A DNA stretch of 64,000 nt, from contig OX621250.1 in NCBI GenBank assembly GCA_951640165.1, positions 1,302,001-1,366,000 on the forward strand, read 5' to 3'. This stretch comes from Pseudoips prasinana. Its lineage: Eukaryota; Arthropoda; Insecta; Lepidoptera; Nolidae. A program made the position numbers and the translations under genes. The notes beneath the pieces were generated by a model, which saw only the letters and a program-made list of their open reading frames with translations, ran no database searches and was not told where the DNA came from. Of the stretch, positions 61,725 through 64,000 are shown piece by piece (position 1 is the first letter of the stretch; every line of letters starts with the position of its first letter).

Positions 61725-61845
61725 TACTAGCTTCCACCTAACTGCGGTCGCTAACTTGCATACCAAATGCGGTGACGACGGCAAGTGGCAACATCATAAA
61801 AACCTTTGGGAAAGGCCTATGTCCAGCAGTGCTAATAATAATAAA
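61725..61845 (+). mobile_element. RTE-a variant 3' end
   Basis: TACTAGCTTCCACCTAACTG, CTTGCATACCAAATGCGGTG, ACCTTTGGGAAAGGCCTATG, TCCAGCAGTGCTAATAATAA. Tail is (AAT)n-like here. Matches 32345-32465. Confidence 0.55.
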
Positions 61846-61852
61846 AATGTTT

Positions 61853-61990
61853 AATTGCCACAAAAAAAAATACAAAATTCGGATTCTTTACCATGATATA
61901 TGCAATTTACAAGAGGTACTGGTCCTGGTTCCCAAACTAGGCTGAAGCCTTCAAAGTAGATAAATAAACAAACAAAACATTTCTTTATAG
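61853..61990. repeat. Unassigned A-rich fragment
   Basis: AATTGCCACAAAAAAAAATA, CCATGATATATGCAATTTAC and CTAGGCTGAAGCCTTC are present once. The CCGAAGCC-like texts may be a retroelement 3' end but I cannot place it. Confidence 0.3.
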
Positions 61991-62066
61991 AATAGAAATA
62001 TATCTCTGATCACGATTACATTTGAAGATAGTAAATATAGTAATATATATATATATATATATGTGC

Positions 62067-64000
62067 AAATACAAATACAAATTTATTTATTGCGAACACA
62101 GGTAGATAATGTACATACATTTAAGGGTGGTAGTAAAATGTTAGTCCGCTATGTCCAGCCTGTTAGAGCATGCAACTGGATTTTATTTTGTTACAATTTT
62201 TGCTTAATATTAGAAGCAATGCGATTACAAATTTAATAATAAAATTAAATAAAAGTAAAAATGTCACACAATTAAATTAGAAAATATACACATGTCAATA
62301 TCGCGCAATGTATAGACGTCAATCATATAATATGTCAATTAAATAAATAAAGTAGCCTAAGTCGTCAAGATACATCAATACACAAATTATCAATTTACAT
62401 AGTTGAGTCATTATTATAATTTACATTACATACCGTTATCTAATAAATATTCGCTTATGGTGTAATAAACCTTATTAATTAAAAACTCCGTCAAAAGCTT
62501 TTTAAATTTCGTATTGTTGCATTCTAATATTATATGTTGTGGCAATTTGTTGTAAACTTTTGGTGCCATGCCTATAAAGTTATTGTTAAATACGGCTTTT
62601 TTGTGGGGTCTAAAGCGTATTTTATGTCTGTGTCTTATACCATTGAGGGTGTCAAACAGAAAAAGATTACTTTTTACAAATGTGGCAACTTCGTAGATAT
62701 ATAAGCAAGGTAGAGTAAATATATGAAGACTTTTAAAAAATGGCTTGCAGCTGTCAATACTTTTAATTCCACATATCGCTCTAAGACATCTTTTCTGTGC
62801 TCTAAAGACTATTTCTTTATTTGTAGAATTCCCCCAGTATATAACACCATAGCGTAGGGTAGACGTGACATATGCATGGTAAGCAGTGATCAAAGTTTTC
62901 TGATCCACTACCTTGGATAAATTGTGGAGAGCATATGAATATTGAAATAAACGTTGACAAACATAGTTAGTATGCGTCTTCCAGGACATGTCTCTATCTA
63001 ATTCAAGCCCTAAAAAATTTGTAGTGCTAGTTTCTTCAATAACTTTGTCATGGTAATGTATGTCAGGCTTAAAGTGATTAGTTCGTTGCTCAAATGTCAT
63101 AATTTTTGTTTTATCTAGATTAATTTTCAAGTTATTAGCTTTAAGCCATTCAACAATTATTACGAGGCAGTCATTTATTTCTTTATCAAACGTCAATTTA
63201 TCTTTTGCACTAAACACTACTGTGCTGTCATCTGCAAATAACACCATCGGATGATGCGTGACTTTGGGCATATCGTTGATGTAAATAATGAAAAGCAAAG
63301 GGCCTAAAATGCTACCTTGGGGTACACCGTAATTGGTTGATTTTTGACTTGATTGGTACGTTTTTATAGTTTTAGAGGCTACACAAACCCTATCTATTTG
63401 TGTAAACTGTTTCCTATTCGTTAAATATGACTTTAGCAAACTGAGAGCATTACCCCTAATTCCGTATCTTTCCAACTTATTCAGGAGTATATCTTGGTCC
63501 ACGTAATCAAATGCCTTACTCATGTCCATGAATAAGGCTGCTACTGGACGTCTAAGGTCAATATTAGTTATAATGTTTTTGAATTATTTATAAACGGCTA
63601 AGTTGATATTTTTATTTTTTCTGAACCCATATTGTTCATCGACTAAAATATTTTTTTGTTCTAAAAATGAGTTAAGCGATTTATAGATTACTTTCTCAAT
63701 TATTTTTGAAAATATTGGGAGAAGGGCAATTGGTCTATAATTACTGGGATCCTGCTTTTTACCTTTTTTATGTAGAGGCTTAATAATTGAGGTTTTGAGC
63801 TTATCTGGAAACACGCCATGTTCTAAGCATAAATTTATAATAAAACTTAGTATTGGTGCTATTAAAGCCGAAATAGATTTGATTACGTTAGTTGTGATGT
63901 CATCATATCCCGAGCTGTTAGTATTATTTAGGGAATTTATTATTTGTTGAATGTCAAATGAGTCGGTGGGGTTTAAAAATATTGAATCACGACATATGTC
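62067..64000 (-). mobile_element. CR1/Jockey-like LINE, 3' half, runs off the window
   Basis: Minus strand. ORF from 64000 to 62426, a 3' UTR (62425 to about 62090) and a tail AATTTGTATTTGTATTTG at about 62067-62088, followed by (TA)n at 62042-62061. The 5' part lies beyond 64000. The tail repeat differs from the TTTGAC and GATT tails of the other LINEs, so it is a distinct family. rep-like insertion was not seen within it. Confidence 0.9.
62426..64000 (-). pseudogene. LINE reverse transcriptase with a single in-frame stop
   Basis: On the minus strand the frame is open from the window edge (DICRDSIFLNPTDSFDIQQI) through GYDDITTNVIKSI, FPDKLKTSIIKPLHKKG and NYRPIALLPIFSKIIEKV to a TAA at 63584-63586. 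The same frame resumes at once (FKNIITNIDLRRPVAALF) and continues to 62426. Motifs: MDMSKAFDYVD (motif A), GVPQGSILGPLLFIIYINDM (motif B), VLFADDSTVVF (catalytic FADD), FLGLELDRDMSWKTH, then CVKSNLF-like C-terminal region ending ISEYLLDNGM. One stop in about 525 codons means a recently degraded copy. The ATG-looking start inside is not a real start. Confidence 0.92.

Noticed and set aside
1..64000. CRISPR array or bacterial operon
   Set aside because: No regularly spaced short repeats with unique spacers, no prokaryotic gene organisation; the repeats are eukaryotic transposons.

Overview
This is a repeat-dominated stretch of AT-rich eukaryotic nuclear DNA. It most likely comes from a moth or butterfly (Lepidoptera). 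The evidence is the mix of short Helitrons with a shared hairpin-CTAG 3' end, tRNA-headed SINEs, RTE-like, CR1/Jockey-like and R1-like LINE remnants, mariner (DD34D) copies, and several dispersed repeats that I recall as typical of lepidopteran genomes. I found no convincing host protein-coding gene, rRNA or genuine tRNA gene. All recognisable coding sequence is transposon-derived and broken. The species cannot be named from the sequence alone.

Family labels are mine. SINE1 has the head GGTCACCGTAGCCTAGTTGG; SINE2 has the head CCTGTTGGCGTGGTTGG; SINE2b is a SINE2 variant whose body reads GAGCACGATTATTTG; SINE3 has the head TGTGGCGCAGCGG. RTE-a, RTE-b, rep-C, rep-E, rep-G, rep-H, rep-L, rep-M, rep-N and rep-O are other dispersed families, several of them probably LINE 3' ends.

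Layout. 0-4 kb holds RTE-like LINE tails, a Helitron and a SINE3. 4.4-15.1 kb holds two 1266-bp mariners in inverted orientation, 8.15 kb apart, plus a truncated third copy. Both full-length copies carry the same frame-breaking deletion. 15-28 kb is a nested mosaic: SINE2 inside rep-H, Helitron inside Helitron, Helitron and rep-C inside SINE2b, LINE inside SINE3. 28.8-31.5 kb is a nearly intact CR1/Jockey-like LINE with one in-frame stop and one frameshift; a second 3' piece at 43.1 kb contains a 76-bp-arm palindrome. 32-45 kb is mostly unannotated DNA with MITEs, SINE1 insertions, another perfect palindrome (41.6 kb) and a long-TIR foldback (45.0 kb). 45-62 kb is again a mosaic, including an R1-like LINE fragment at 50.5 kb, a third LINE carrying an internal palindrome at 58 kb and a 695-bp TA-flanked TIR element with a 119-codon ORF. 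62.07-64 kb is the 3' half of another LINE on the minus strand, running off the window with a single in-frame stop.

No pathway or operon is present. The elements are related by parasitism: SINEs and mariners lacking their own enzymes depend on LINE reverse transcriptase or mariner transposase supplied in trans. Insertion order can be read from the nesting, and several target-site duplications are exact. The most striking unexplained signal is a recurring pattern of long, nearly perfect snap-back inverted duplications (7.5, 41.6, 43.3 and 58.0 kb), two of them inside LINE copies.

Unannotated stretches over about 300 bases in which I saw only AT-rich sequence with no supported feature: 1-412, 561-1112, 1590-1905, 2076-2736, 3411-3894, 4126-4425, 5794-6290, 9580-10288, 11010-11524, 12139-12474, 13521-13841, 17546-18040, 18494-18870, 28534-28800, 31711-32039, 42067-42318, 45247-45829, 46831-47260, 48271-48687, 49098-49671, 58233-58724 and 59000-59499. 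Larger ones are entered separately.
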